A model generated the notes under the pieces. It had not been told where the DNA came from, did not search any database, and saw nothing but the letters and a program-made list of their open reading frames with translations. DNA of 64,000 nucleotides, from positions 2,022,001 to 2,086,000 of the forward strand of contig NZ_AP026801.1 of NCBI RefSeq assembly GCF_033095965.1, given 5' to 3'. Numbering within the stretch: the stretch's first letter is position 1; each line of letters begins with the position of its first letter. Made by a program: the position numbers and the translations under genes. This DNA comes from Xylocopilactobacillus apis. Its GTDB lineage: Bacteria > Bacillota > Bacilli > Lactobacillales > Lactobacillaceae. Positions 32,321 through 41,373 of this stretch are shown piece by piece.

Positions 32321-32543
32321 TTTCAACCCTTTCTACCGAATCAGATTATCCACTCGGTACCACATTTTCAATGCGGTGAATTTTATTGGTATAATTATAC
32401 ATCCTCTGTCAAGTAAAAACTTGTTTTTTTAAAATTTATTCAAAAATAACGATAAATAAATGCATTTATACATTTAAAATTATAATCATAAAAGAGTTAA
32501 TTAGCGGTATGATAAAACTAAACCAAAATTCAAAGGAGTATTC

Positions 32544-35075
32544 ATGAGCGAATCAAAACATTTTTATGAACTATTTCAACCATCCCATTACGATGTTTTT
32601 ATTGATATTAATCGACAAAACAAGACTATCAAAGGGACTAGCACGATTACAGGGGATGCAAAGGAAAATAAAATTGCAATTCATCAAAAATATTTAAAAG
32701 TTTCCTCTGTCGAAGCAAACGGCAAGGTAGTAAACTTTTCACTTGATAATGCAAATGAAGCAATCCAAATTGAACTTTTTCAAACAGGTCAAACCGTTAT
32801 CAAGATTGATTACACTGCACCTTTAACCGATACAATGATGGGAATTTATCCGTCTTATTTTCAAATTAACGGTGAAAAAAAGCAGTTGATTGGTACTCAA
32901 TTTGAAACTACTGCTGCCCGCCAAGCTTTTCCATGCGTCGACGAACCTGAAGCCAAGGCAACTTTTTCTCTTGCTATTAAATTTGACGAACAGCCAGGTG
33001 AAACAATCATTGCCAATATGCCGGAAAACCACGTAGAAAATGGCGTTCACTATTTCGACGAAACCCTTAGAATGTCTACTTATTTAGTTGCGTTTGCATT
33101 TGGCGAAATGCAAAATAAACAGACTACAACAAAAAGTGGGGTCAAAATTGGCGTTTTTGCTACTAAAGCTCATCAAGCAAAAGAATTGGACTTTGCCCTT
33201 GATATTGCTAAACGTTCAATTGAATTTTATGAAGACTTTTATCAAACACCGTATCCACTACCTCATTCATGGCAGTTAGCTTTACCTGATTTTTCAGCCG
33301 GTGCAATGGAAAACTGGGGTCTTGTGACTTACCGAGAAGCATACTTACTATTAGATCCTGACAACACGTCTTTAAGTACCAAACAACAAGCTGCAACCGT
33401 CATTGCTCACGAGTTAGCTCATCAGTGGTTTGGTGATTTAGTGACAATGAAGTGGTGGGATGATCTTTGGCTTAACGAAAGTTTCGCAAATATGATGGAG
33501 TACGTTTGTATTGATGCAATTGAGCCTGACTGGCACATTTGGGAACTATTTCAAATTTCAGAAGCTCCAGCTGCACTTCAACGTGACGCAATCGATGGAG
33601 TTCAATCAGTCCATGTTCAAGTTGAAGATCCGGCAGAAATTGATTCAATTTTTGACAGTGCTATTGTCTATGCAAAAGGAGCCCGTCTATTAGTAATGGT
33701 GCGTTCTCTTTTAGGAGACGATGCACTTAGAAGTGGTCTTAAACAATATTTTGATGCTCATAAATACCATAACGCCACCGGTACTAATCTCTGGAGTGCT
33801 TTAGGCGATGCTTCTGGTCTTGATGTTGGAAAAATAATGAACTCATGGTTAGAGCAGCCAGGATACCCTGTGGTTAGCGCAAGCGTAATTGATGGACAAC
33901 TTACTATTTCCCAAAAGCAATTCTTTGTGGGTAATGGTAATGATATTGGTCGAAAATGGCAGATTCCATTAAACAGCAACTATAATGCAGCTCCTAAAAT
34001 TTTTACTGAAGAAAAGATGGTTCTTGGTAACTATAAAGAACTGCGCAAAAGTGCAGGTATTCCTTTTAGATTAAATGTTGGCAATAACTCTCACTTTATT
34101 GTTAATTATGACGATCAATTGTTAAATGATATTTTAGATGAAGATAATAAACTCGATTCCATCTCGCAATTACAAATCCTACAAGATCTGCGCCTCTTAG
34201 CTGAAGGAAAACAGATTTCATATGCCAAAATTGTTCCACTATTACCTCGTTTTGCTAAAAGCAATTCACAAATTGTAAGCGCTACTATGTATCGAATTGC
34301 TGACAAATTAGAAGAATTTTTAGTGCCCGATTCACCTGAAGAGAAATATTTTAAAACTTTTATCAATCGTCTTAGTTTCGACCAAGTTAAACGATTGGGC
34401 TGGCAGCCAAAAGATAACGAAACAATTGATGATCAGCTAATGCGTCCAGGAGTTTTAAATGCTTCCTTGTATGCTAAAAATCCTCAAACGATTACTGATG
34501 CTCATCAGATATATACCAATCAGCTCAGTGATCTTTCAAAGATATCAGCTGCAATTCGTCCTTTAGTTTTAATGAGTGAAATGGATAATTATGGCTCCGC
34601 AGAACTTTTTGAACAATTTTTTAAACTTTATCAAAAAACTTCTGATGCTAGTTACAAAACTGCTCTTCAACTAGCAATTACCAGTACCAAAGACTCAGCA
34701 TTGATTACAAAAATCATTGACGAATTTAAAAACGCTGATGTTATCAAACCCCAAGATTTACGCGGCTGGTTTAGAAATGTTTTAAATAATCCCAAAGGAG
34801 AACAAGCTGCCTGGGGCTGGCTTAGAGATAACTGGCAGTGGTTAGAAGATACTGTTGGCGGTGATATGGAGTTTACAACTTATATTACAGTCGTCGCCTC
34901 CATCTTTCACACTTCAAAGAGACTCAAAGAATTTAAAGAATTCTTTGAGCCTAAAATTAACACTCCTGGTCTCACTAGAGAAATTAAGATGGATCTTAAT
35001 TTAATTGATTCCAAGGTACAGTTGATTGAAAGCGAGAAGGAATCAGTTATTGAAGCAATTAAAACAGCTAGGTAA
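32544..35075 (+). CDS. pepN: Aminopeptidase N (M1 family)
   Basis: 843 residues, full length for lactobacillar PepN. GAMENWGL substrate loop; zinc site HELAH (H289, H293) with E312 in NESFA; Tyr catalytic region SAIVYAKGARLL. No signal peptide, so it is the cytoplasmic general aminopeptidase that finishes peptide breakdown. AAAGGAG before ATG. Divergent from the glutamine transporter; own terminator overlapping its stop codon. Confidence 0.95.
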   Translation: MSESKHFYELFQPSHYDVFIDINRQNKTIKGTSTITGDAKENKIAIHQKYLKVSSVEANGKVVNFSLDNANEAIQIELFQTGQTVIKIDYTAPLTDTMMGIYPSYFQINGEKKQLIGTQFETTAARQAFPCVDEPEAKATFSLAIKFDEQPGETIIANMPENHVENGVHYFDETLRMSTYLVAFAFGEMQNKQTTTKSGVKIGVFATKAHQAKELDFALDIAKRSIEFYEDFYQTPYPLPHSWQLALPDFSAGAMENWGLVTYREAYLLLDPDNTSLSTKQQAATVIAHELAHQWFGDLVTMKWWDDLWLNESFANMMEYVCIDAIEPDWHIWELFQISEAPAALQRDAIDGVQSVHVQVEDPAEIDSIFDSAIVYAKGARLLVMVRSLLGDDALRSGLKQYFDAHKYHNATGTNLWSALGDASGLDVGKIMNSWLEQPGYPVVSASVIDGQLTISQKQFFVGNGNDIGRKWQIPLNSNYNAAPKIFTEEKMVLGNYKELRKSAGIPFRLNVGNNSHFIVNYDDQLLNDILDEDNKLDSISQLQILQDLRLLAEGKQISYAKIVPLLPRFAKSNSQIVSATMYRIADKLEEFLVPDSPEEKYFKTFINRLSFDQVKRLGWQPKDNETIDDQLMRPGVLNASLYAKNPQTITDAHQIYTNQLSDLSKISAAIRPLVLMSEMDNYGSAELFEQFFKLYQKTSDASYKTALQLAITSTKDSALITKIIDEFKNADVIKPQDLRGWFRNVLNNPKGEQAAWGWLRDNWQWLEDTVGGDMEFTTYITVVASIFHTSKRLKEFKEFFEPKINTPGLTREIKMDLNLIDSKVQLIESEKESVIEAIKTAR

Positions 35076-35091
35076 TTTAGCTGTTTTTTTA
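35061..35091 (+). terminator. Terminator of pepN
   Basis: AAAACAGCTA / TAGCTGTTTT stem; the pepN stop codon is in the loop; followed by a T run. Confidence 0.8.
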
Positions 35092-35137
35092 TTTTGAAAT
35101 TCATTTTAGATAGATCCTGTTATACCGAAAAAATATT

Positions 35138-35186
35138 TTGACAAATAAATAAAACAATGTTATCTTACTTATTGTAAGCGATTACT
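35138..35186 (+). promoter_or_regulatory. Promoter and cre site of the first pyruvate oxidase gene
   Basis: TTGACA (35138-35143), 17-nt spacer, TATCTT (35161-35166). TGTAAGCGATTACT (35173-35186) matches the cre consensus TGWAANCGNTNWCA at 13 of 14 positions and lies on the predicted start site, the place for CcpA repression. Confidence 0.75.
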
Positions 35187-35216
35187 TATAATAGTTCTAA
35201 ATTTAAGAGGTAAAAA

Positions 35217-37043
35217 ATGGCTAATAAAATAAGCGGTGCAGATGCAATGTTGAAAGTGATCGAGTCGTGGGGTGTCGACCATGCCTATGGTTATCCTGGC
35301 GGTTCTTTTGACTCAACAATGAATGCATTACATAATCAACAGAATAAGATTAAGTTTATTCAAGTAAGACATGAAGAAGCAGGTGCATTAGCTGCTTCAG
35401 CAGAAGCAAAATTAACTGGCAAAATTGGCGTGTGCTTCGGATCTGCTGGACCTGGTGCAATTCATTTATTAAATGGATTATACGATGCTCGTCATGATCA
35501 CGCACCAGTCCTCGCTATTGTTGGCCAAGTTCCATTAGCTAGTATGAATCGTGATATGTTTCAAGCAATGGACGAAGAACCAGCATTTTTAGATGTTGCT
35601 GCATGGGCTAAAACTGCAGTAAATGCGCAAAATCTTCCTGAATTAGTTGATGAAGGAATCAGACATGCTTATAAATATCATGGGGTTTCCGTTTTAGTAT
35701 TGCCAAAAGATTTAGGCTGGGACGAAATCGATGATACTTATATTTCAAGTGCACGTGATCACATGGCACCTATTTATCCTGATCCAGAACCAAAGAAAAT
35801 TGCTGAAATTGCTCAGCTAATTTCCAAAGCAAAATCACCGATTATTTACTTTGGACGGGGAGCTGGACATGCAGCTGATGAATTAAAAGCAGTTTCTGAA
35901 AAATATAAGTTACCTTTAGTATCTTCATATTTAGGTAAAGGAATTCTTGAGGATTCATACCCTGCATACATGGGAACAACGGGAAGAGTTGCTAATAAAT
36001 CAGCTTTTGATGTTGCTTTTGGCGCTGATTTACTTCTTTGGGTCGGAAATGACTCTCCATTTTCAAGAGCTTTGTTTAATCCTGAAGCCAAAGTGATTCA
36101 AGTAGATATTGATTCAGAGAAAATTGGTAAACGTCATCCGGTTGAAGTTTCAATTTTAGCTGATGCTAAAAAAACTCTTGCAGCACTTGCTAATTACGGT
36201 GAAGACTTAGAACCAACTCCATTTTATAAAGCTGCTCTGGCAGATAATAAGAACTGGCGTGATTGGGAAGACAGCTTTAAAGACGATCAAAGTACCCCAA
36301 TTAGACCAGAGCCAGTTTTTGATACGCTTAATAAAACGGCTAGCGATAAAGCAATTTTTGCTGTGGATGTTGGTAACGTTAATATTGATTTTGAACGATT
36401 AGCTAATCTTCATGGCGATCAAAAGTGGACAACTTCTGGTCAGTACGCAACAATGGGTTATGGACTTCCAGCAGCAATTGCCGCCAAGGTTGCTTATCCT
36501 GACCGCGACGTTTATAGCTTAAACGGAGATGGCGCATTTGCCATGTTAATGGAAGAAATTTTAACTCAGGTTAAATATAATCTTCATATTGTTAATATAA
36601 TTTTCAGTAACGAAACTCTTGGATTCATCGAAGCCGAACAGCGTGACGATACTAATCAAGCATTATCTGGAATTGATATTATCCCAACTGATTGGGCAAT
36701 GGCTTGTAAGGGCTTAGGAGCAAAGGCTTATACTGCTCATACCCCACAAGAATTTAAAGATGCAATGGCTGCTGCTAAAAATGATAATGGCCCTGTCGTG
36801 ATTGATGTTAAATATACTCATGAAATGCCATTTACCACGGTTTACATGTTCCTTGATCCAGAAACTCAACCAAAAGAGAAAGTTGATGCTTTTGTCAAGA
36901 AATATCAAGCACAAGATTTAAAACCATTTAGTCATTTCTTAAAAGAGGCAGGTGAACCTAATCCTGAAGGATTCTATCGGCCTAAAGATGGATTTTGGAC
37001 CACCCATCGTGATATCCTTGGAAATTCTGAAACTAAACCATAA
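35217..37043 (+). CDS. Pyruvate oxidase
   Basis: 608 residues. ThDP-dependent fold: N-terminal GYPGGSFD with catalytic Glu in RHEEAGALAA, central FAD/Rossmann domain, and ThDP motif GDGAFAMLMEE with following Asn in FSNETLGF. Pyruvate, oxygen and phosphate give acetyl phosphate, CO2 and hydrogen peroxide, yielding ATP in aerobic conditions. The last 25 residues extend past its neighbour. GAGGT ribosome binding site; own terminator. Confidence 0.92.
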   Translation: MANKISGADAMLKVIESWGVDHAYGYPGGSFDSTMNALHNQQNKIKFIQVRHEEAGALAASAEAKLTGKIGVCFGSAGPGAIHLLNGLYDARHDHAPVLAIVGQVPLASMNRDMFQAMDEEPAFLDVAAWAKTAVNAQNLPELVDEGIRHAYKYHGVSVLVLPKDLGWDEIDDTYISSARDHMAPIYPDPEPKKIAEIAQLISKAKSPIIYFGRGAGHAADELKAVSEKYKLPLVSSYLGKGILEDSYPAYMGTTGRVANKSAFDVAFGADLLLWVGNDSPFSRALFNPEAKVIQVDIDSEKIGKRHPVEVSILADAKKTLAALANYGEDLEPTPFYKAALADNKNWRDWEDSFKDDQSTPIRPEPVFDTLNKTASDKAIFAVDVGNVNIDFERLANLHGDQKWTTSGQYATMGYGLPAAIAAKVAYPDRDVYSLNGDGAFAMLMEEILTQVKYNLHIVNIIFSNETLGFIEAEQRDDTNQALSGIDIIPTDWAMACKGLGAKAYTAHTPQEFKDAMAAAKNDNGPVVIDVKYTHEMPFTTVYMFLDPETQPKEKVDAFVKKYQAQDLKPFSHFLKEAGEPNPEGFYRPKDGFWTTHRDILGNSETKP

Positions 37044-37050
37044 AACATTA

Positions 37051-37083
37051 AAAACTCATCTTAAATTAAAGGTGAGTTTTTTT
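37051..37083 (+). terminator. Terminator between the two pyruvate oxidase genes
   Basis: AAACTCATCTT / AAGGTGAGTTT stem with one G-T pair and a T run. Confidence 0.75.
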
Positions 37084-37095
37084 GATTTAAGGATT

Positions 37096-37144
37096 TTGAC
37101 AATGATTATTGGTAATGTTAGGCTTACCCTGTGAAAACGTTTCA
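37096..37144 (+). promoter_or_regulatory. Promoter and cre-like site of the second pyruvate oxidase gene
   Basis: TTGACA (37096-37101), 17-nt spacer, weak TAGGCT. TGAAAACGTTTCA (37132-37144) is a near-palindromic cre variant one base shorter than consensus. Its offset from the -10 box is within a base of that in the first gene, which supports shared control. Confidence 0.6.
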
Positions 37145-37163
37145 AAGAAAAAGAGGTTACAAA

Positions 37164-38906
37164 ATGGTTAATAAAATTAGTGGCTCAGATGCAATGTTAA
37201 AGGTAATTGAATCATGGGGTGTCGATCATATTTTTGGATATCCCGGCGGATCTTTTGATTCAACAATGAATGCCTTATATAACCAAAGCAATAAAATTAA
37301 ATTCATTCAAGTACGACACGAAGAGGCAGGTGCCTTGGCTGCTTCAGCCGAAGCAAAATTAACTGGTAAAATTGGTGTTTGTTTCGGTTCCGCTGGTCCT
37401 GGGGCAATTCATCTTTTAAATGGACTATACGATGCCCGTCATGACCATGCACCAGTCTTTGCCATCGTTGGTCAAGTCCCATTAGCTAGTATGAACCGGG
37501 ATATGTTTCAAGCAATGGATGAAGAGCCTGCATTTTTAGATGTCGCTGCTTGGACTAAAACTGCCGTCAATGCGCAAAATCTCCCTGAACTTGTCGATGA
37601 AGGAATCAGACATGCCTATAAATATCATGGCGTTTCTGTTTTAGTATTGCCAAAAGATTTAGGCTGGGCGGAAATTGACGACACTTATGTTTCAAGTGCT
37701 GCCGATTATAATCCCCCTATTTATCCCGACCCTGATCCTACAAAAATCGATGAAGCGATCCAATTAATTAAAGAGGCAAAACGGCCACTTATTTATTTTG
37801 GACGTGGAACAAAAAAAGCAGCTGCCGAATTAAAAGCTGTTTCAGAAAAATTTAAGATGCCGTTAATTTCAACGTATTTAGGCAAAGGTGTTTTAGAAGA
37901 TAATTATCCTTCTTACTTAGGTGTTACCGGAAGAGTTGCTAATAAGCCTGCTGTTGAAGTCGGGTTTAATGCTGATTTAATTCTTTGGGTCGGCAGTGAT
38001 TCTCCATTCTCCCGAGACCTTTTCAATCCAATGGCTAAATCAATTCAAATTGATGTCGATTCTGAAAAAATTGGCAAACGTCATCAGGTTGAAGTACCAA
38101 TTCTTGCTGATGCAAAGAAAACTCTCGCAGCCCTTGCTGCAAAAGGGGAAGAATTAGCACCCACACCGTTTTATCAAGCAGCGTTAGCTGACAGAGAAAA
38201 CTGGCGTGAATGGCAGGAGAGTTTTAAAAACGACCCCGAAGTACCATTGCGTCCGGAGCCAGTATTTAATATCATTAATCAAACCGCTAGTGACAAAGCA
38301 ATATTTGCAGTTGACGTTGGAAACGTTAATATCGATTTTGAACGTTTAATCAGCCTTCATGATGAACAAAAGTGGACTACTTCCGCGCAATACGCCACGA
38401 TGGGATATGGATTACCAGCTGCAATTGCTGCTAAAATCACCTATCCGCACCGAGATGTTTTCAGCTTAAGTGGTGATGGTGCTTTTGCGATGTTAATCGA
38501 AGAAATTTTAACGCAAGTTAAATACAATCTTCATATTATTAATATTGTTTTTAGCAACGAAACTTTGGGATTTATTGAAGCTGAACAACGTGATGACTCC
38601 AATCAGCCACTTTCTGGCATTGATATTATGTCAACGGATTGGGCTGCAATCGCTCGTGGAATGGGAGCTGAGGCTTATACTGTTAAAACATTAGATGATC
38701 TAAAGGCCTCAATGGCAGCAGCCAAAGAAGCCAGCGGACCGGTCGTTATTGACGTTAAATATACGCATGAAATGCCTTTTACAACAATTCATATGTTCTT
38801 AGATCCTGAAACTCAGCCAAAAGATAAAGTCGACGAATTCGTTGAAAAATACCAAGCACAAGCTCTGAAACCTCTTAGTTATTTTTTCAAGAAATTCCAA
38901 GCTTAA
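37164..38906 (+). CDS. Pyruvate oxidase, tandem paralogue
   Basis: 580 residues from the ATG at 37164, placed by AGAGGT 7 nt upstream and by alignment with the first copy; an in-frame ATG at 37131 lies inside the cre-like site. Same motifs as its neighbour (RHEEAGALAA, GDGAFAMLIEE, FSNETLGF) with long identical stretches, diverging mostly in the middle domain and at the C-terminus, which is shorter. Both copies look functional. Confidence 0.92.
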   Translation: MVNKISGSDAMLKVIESWGVDHIFGYPGGSFDSTMNALYNQSNKIKFIQVRHEEAGALAASAEAKLTGKIGVCFGSAGPGAIHLLNGLYDARHDHAPVFAIVGQVPLASMNRDMFQAMDEEPAFLDVAAWTKTAVNAQNLPELVDEGIRHAYKYHGVSVLVLPKDLGWAEIDDTYVSSAADYNPPIYPDPDPTKIDEAIQLIKEAKRPLIYFGRGTKKAAAELKAVSEKFKMPLISTYLGKGVLEDNYPSYLGVTGRVANKPAVEVGFNADLILWVGSDSPFSRDLFNPMAKSIQIDVDSEKIGKRHQVEVPILADAKKTLAALAAKGEELAPTPFYQAALADRENWREWQESFKNDPEVPLRPEPVFNIINQTASDKAIFAVDVGNVNIDFERLISLHDEQKWTTSAQYATMGYGLPAAIAAKITYPHRDVFSLSGDGAFAMLIEEILTQVKYNLHIINIVFSNETLGFIEAEQRDDSNQPLSGIDIMSTDWAAIARGMGAEAYTVKTLDDLKASMAAAKEASGPVVIDVKYTHEMPFTTIHMFLDPETQPKDKVDEFVEKYQAQALKPLSYFFKKFQA

Positions 38907-38911
38907 AGAAT

Positions 38912-38939
38912 TAGCACTCCTAACCGGGGTGCTATTTTT
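38912..38939 (+). terminator. Terminator of the second pyruvate oxidase gene
   Basis: TAGCAC / GTGCTA stem extended by CC-GG pairs, followed by five T. Confidence 0.75.
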
Positions 38940-38951
38940 CTAATTCCCCAT

Positions 38952-38982
38952 TTGACTTAAAGTTAACTTTAAGTAATAAAAT
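38952..38982 (+). promoter_or_regulatory. MerR-type promoter with 20-bp perfect palindrome
   Basis: TTGACT (38952-38957), a 19-nt spacer and TAAAAT (38977-38982). ACTTAAAGTTAACTTTAAGT (38955-38974) is a perfect palindrome filling the spacer. A long spacer with an internal dyad is the hallmark of MerR-activated promoters; a MerR gene lies 2 kb away. Confidence 0.7.
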
Positions 38983-38999
38983 AACTACGGAGGTATACT

Positions 39000-39866
39000 A
39001 TGACTATTTTTGATGAAACAGATACTTTAAATAATGGGGTTAAAATCCCTCGTTTTGCTCTCGGGGTATGGGAAATCCCTGACGGAGAAGTCGCTAAAGC
39101 GGTCGAGAGTGCAATAGATCTTGGTTACCGTCATATTGATACAGCGCAAGCTTATGGAAATGAACGTGGCGTGGGAGAGGGACTGAAAAATTCTAGCATT
39201 CCCCGTGATCAAATTTTCGTTAATTCTAAGGTTGAAGCAGAACTAAAAACCTACGATGAGGCCAAAAAATCAATTGACGAATCCCTAAGTAAGTTGGATT
39301 TAGATTATCTTGATATGATGATTATCCATAATCCTCAGCCTTGGAAAGAAGTTAATCAGTCCGATGATCGTCACTTTGAGGGCAACCTTGAAGCTTGGAG
39401 AGCGCTTGAAGATGCAATGAAGGAAGGTAAACTTCGGGCAATCGGAGTTTCAAGTTTCCAAAAAATTGACCTTGAAAACATTATGAACAACAGCAGTACC
39501 AAACCGGCAGTAAACCAAATTCTTTGTCATATTGGCGCTACTCCGATGGATTTAATCAAGTATTCCCAAGATCAAGGGATTGTGGTCGAGGCTTTCTCAC
39601 CAATCGCACATGGTGCCATGATGCAAGACGAGCGAATTAAACAAATGGCTGACAAATACAACGTTAGTGTTCCACAACTTGCAATCCGCTATGACTGGCA
39701 GTTAAATACTGTCGTTTTGCCAAAAGCCGCTAATCCTAAACATATGAAATCAAACGCTGAAATCGACTTTGTGATCTCTGATGAAGATATGAATACTTTA
39801 GAAAGCATTAAATCGATCGATTATGGTGCATCTAGCAAGTACCCTGTTTTTGGCGGTAAATATTAA
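39000..39866 (+). CDS. Aldo/keto reductase
   Basis: 288 residues. DTAQAYGNERGVG (catalytic Asp/Tyr), Lys in VNSKVE, His in MMIIHNPQP, and the NADPH-binding end VVLPKAANPKHMKSN. Probably reduces toxic aldehydes or dicarbonyls, an inference from its MerR-type promoter. GGAGGT ribosome binding site 7 nt before ATG. Confidence 0.9.
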   Translation: MTIFDETDTLNNGVKIPRFALGVWEIPDGEVAKAVESAIDLGYRHIDTAQAYGNERGVGEGLKNSSIPRDQIFVNSKVEAELKTYDEAKKSIDESLSKLDLDYLDMMIIHNPQPWKEVNQSDDRHFEGNLEAWRALEDAMKEGKLRAIGVSSFQKIDLENIMNNSSTKPAVNQILCHIGATPMDLIKYSQDQGIVVEAFSPIAHGAMMQDERIKQMADKYNVSVPQLAIRYDWQLNTVVLPKAANPKHMKSNAEIDFVISDEDMNTLESIKSIDYGASSKYPVFGGKY

Positions 39867-39869
39867 AAA

Positions 39870-39908
39870 TAAAAAACTGGAGTTAAAAATTGCTCCAGTT
39901 TTTTATTT
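39870..39908. terminator. Bidirectional terminator
   Basis: Perfect 11-bp stem AAAAACTGGAG / CTCCAGTTTTT between convergent genes, with T on both outgoing sides. Confidence 0.85.
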
Positions 39909-40299
39909 TTCTATATACTTCATCTCGATCAAGTTGATTCTTCTCTTCTAAGTGCGGCCACGCATCAATTCCGTCATGATCTTGGCGCAAGATTAAATGA
40001 AAATGCAGATGATTTACCGATTGACCCGCTGCTTTACCGCTGGCACAAAGGAGATTAACCCCCGCATATCCGCAATCATTAATAACATGATCACTAACTT
40101 TTTTAATAGTATTCTGTAACTCTAGCCAATTCTCTGGATCAATCGATGTAACGTCAGTGGCATGCGTCTTTGAGAAAGCCAGTAAATGTCCTGAAACATC
40201 TTGCTCTTTAGCCATGATTATCATCGACGAATCATTTTCATAAACGATTTTGGCTGGAGATTCATGGTTTGCGATTTGGCAGAAAATACATTGTTCCAT
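39883..40299 (-). CDS. HIT-family nucleotide hydrolase
   Basis: 138 residues, typical HIT length. Histidine triad HLHFHLI preceded by GQSVN; N-terminal CIFCQI zinc-type Cys pair; YENDSSMIIM as in Hint/Fhit-like proteins. Acts on nucleoside phosphoramidates or dinucleoside polyphosphates. Closer to the standard family than the HIT protein at 0.7 kb. Downstream of the oxidoreductase by 13 nt, likely third gene of the MerR operon. Confidence 0.9.
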   Translation of the reverse strand: MEQCIFCQIANHESPAKIVYENDSSMIIMAKEQDVSGHLLAFSKTHATDVTSIDPENWLELQNTIKKVSDHVINDCGYAGVNLLCASGKAAGQSVNHLHFHLILRQDHDGIDAWPHLEEKNQLDRDEVYRKIKNWSNF

Positions 40300-40312
40300 A
40301 TCTAACCCCCAC

Positions 40313-40879
40313 TTAAACTATCGCCTTTGATTTATTAGCTATTTTCTTAATAAACTTTTCCCGAGCCCGAGGTTTATTTTTGGTAGAGTACAAAATATCT
40401 CGTCGTACATTTTTAAATCCACAAGCTTTTAAAACAAACCATTGAAGTGATTTCCCATAATCCTGTAAAAACGGGCGTGAAAAAGCTGGCGCATCACAAG
40501 TTGTGATAATCCATGCTTTTTTATTTTTAAGAAGACCTACCATCCGCTTCCCTTCATATTGGTAAGCAAAACCTTGAACAAATACTCGATCGATAAATCC
40601 TTTAAGAATAGCAGGAACACCAGCCCACCAAATTGGAAAAATAAAAACAATTTCGTCAGCCCAAGTTACTAAATCACGATATTTTTTGGTAGATGGATCA
40701 TCATTCAATAAATGACGCGGATGCTCTTGATCAAATTTTAAAGCCGGATCAAAATTATCCTGGTAAAGATCAAGGACTTTAACATCGTTATTAAGTTTTA
40801 AATTATCACGTGCAGTTTTTAAAATACTATAATTTAATGATTTATGATTTGGATAACTATAAATAATTAAAATTCTCAT
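40313..40879 (-). CDS. NAD(P)H:quinone oxidoreductase-like flavoprotein
   Basis: 188 residues. Flavodoxin-like fold: IIYSYPNHKSLN for FMN/FAD phosphate, FPIWWAGVPAILKGFIDRVF is the signature of the MdaB/KefF/NQO1 group, and FAYQYEG follows. Two-electron reduction of quinones or other electrophiles. The start overlaps the MerR stop (ATGA), so regulator and enzyme are one operon. Confidence 0.88.
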   Translation of the reverse strand: MRILIIYSYPNHKSLNYSILKTARDNLKLNNDVKVLDLYQDNFDPALKFDQEHPRHLLNDDPSTKKYRDLVTWADEIVFIFPIWWAGVPAILKGFIDRVFVQGFAYQYEGKRMVGLLKNKKAWIITTCDAPAFSRPFLQDYGKSLQWFVLKACGFKNVRRDILYSTKNKPRAREKFIKKIANKSKAIV

Positions 40880-41280
40880 GCCTGCTCACCTCCATTTATA
40901 TTCCAGATTAAATTATTTGCTTTACTAAATTCCTTATTTTCAACCGCCGACATAATCTGTTCAGTTATGTCGTTTAGATTTTGATAAAACTTGATTAGTT
41001 CTTTGAACTGACCGTTTTTCTTATTTAAAAAAGAAATTGAATCTTTGTAACAAGCTTCTGATATTGGTGAATTAAGTAAATTAAGAACCAATTGGATTTC
41101 GTTAAGGTCTAAACCTGCATACTTAAGTGTTTGAATTATTTGAATCTTTTTTAGATCTTCTTTGTCATAATCACGATACCCGTTATTGCTGCGAGTCGGC
41201 GAAACTAAACCTTTTTTGTCATAGTAACGAAGTGTATCTTTTGAGCAATTCGTAACTTTAGAACACTGATTAATATTCAT
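40876..41280 (-). CDS. MerR-family regulator
   Basis: 134 residues. INQCSKVTNCSKDTLRYYDKKGLVSPTRSNNGYRDY is the MerR helix-turn-helix and wing; a coiled-coil dimer helix follows at about 75-120. One Cys sits in the recognition region (TNCSKD) and one near 77 (EACYKD), possible thiol sensors. It leads an operon with a quinone reductase and probably controls itself and the aldo/keto reductase at 39.0 kb. Confidence 0.88.
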   Translation of the reverse strand: MNINQCSKVTNCSKDTLRYYDKKGLVSPTRSNNGYRDYDKEDLKKIQIIQTLKYAGLDLNEIQLVLNLLNSPISEACYKDSISFLNKKNGQFKELIKFYQNLNDITEQIMSAVENKEFSKANNLIWNINGGEQA

Positions 41281-41306
41281 TTTTCAGACCTTTCTCGGTT
41301 TTGCTA

Positions 41307-41337
41307 AGAATAACATTAAAGTCAAGTCCAAGGTCAA
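41307..41337 (-). promoter_or_regulatory. MerR operon promoter with 19-bp spacer
   Basis: TTGACC (41332-41337), 19-nt spacer, TATTCT (41307-41312). The spacer contains ACTTGACTTTAA, agreeing at 10 of 12 positions with AGTTAACTTTAA in the palindromic operator at 38955, so one MerR protein may serve both. Confidence 0.6.
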
Positions 41338-41373
41338 GTGTGATTGATAAAATAACAAGTAATTAAGTAGGTT

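Noticed and set aside
32330-32400. T-box riboswitch before the glutamine transporter: minus-strand GTGGTACCGAG resembles the T-box core.
   Set aside because: The predicted leader from the TATAAT at 32394 is only about 65 nt, too short for Stem I and specifier loop, and no terminator/antiterminator pair is present. Two small hairpins remain, unexplained.
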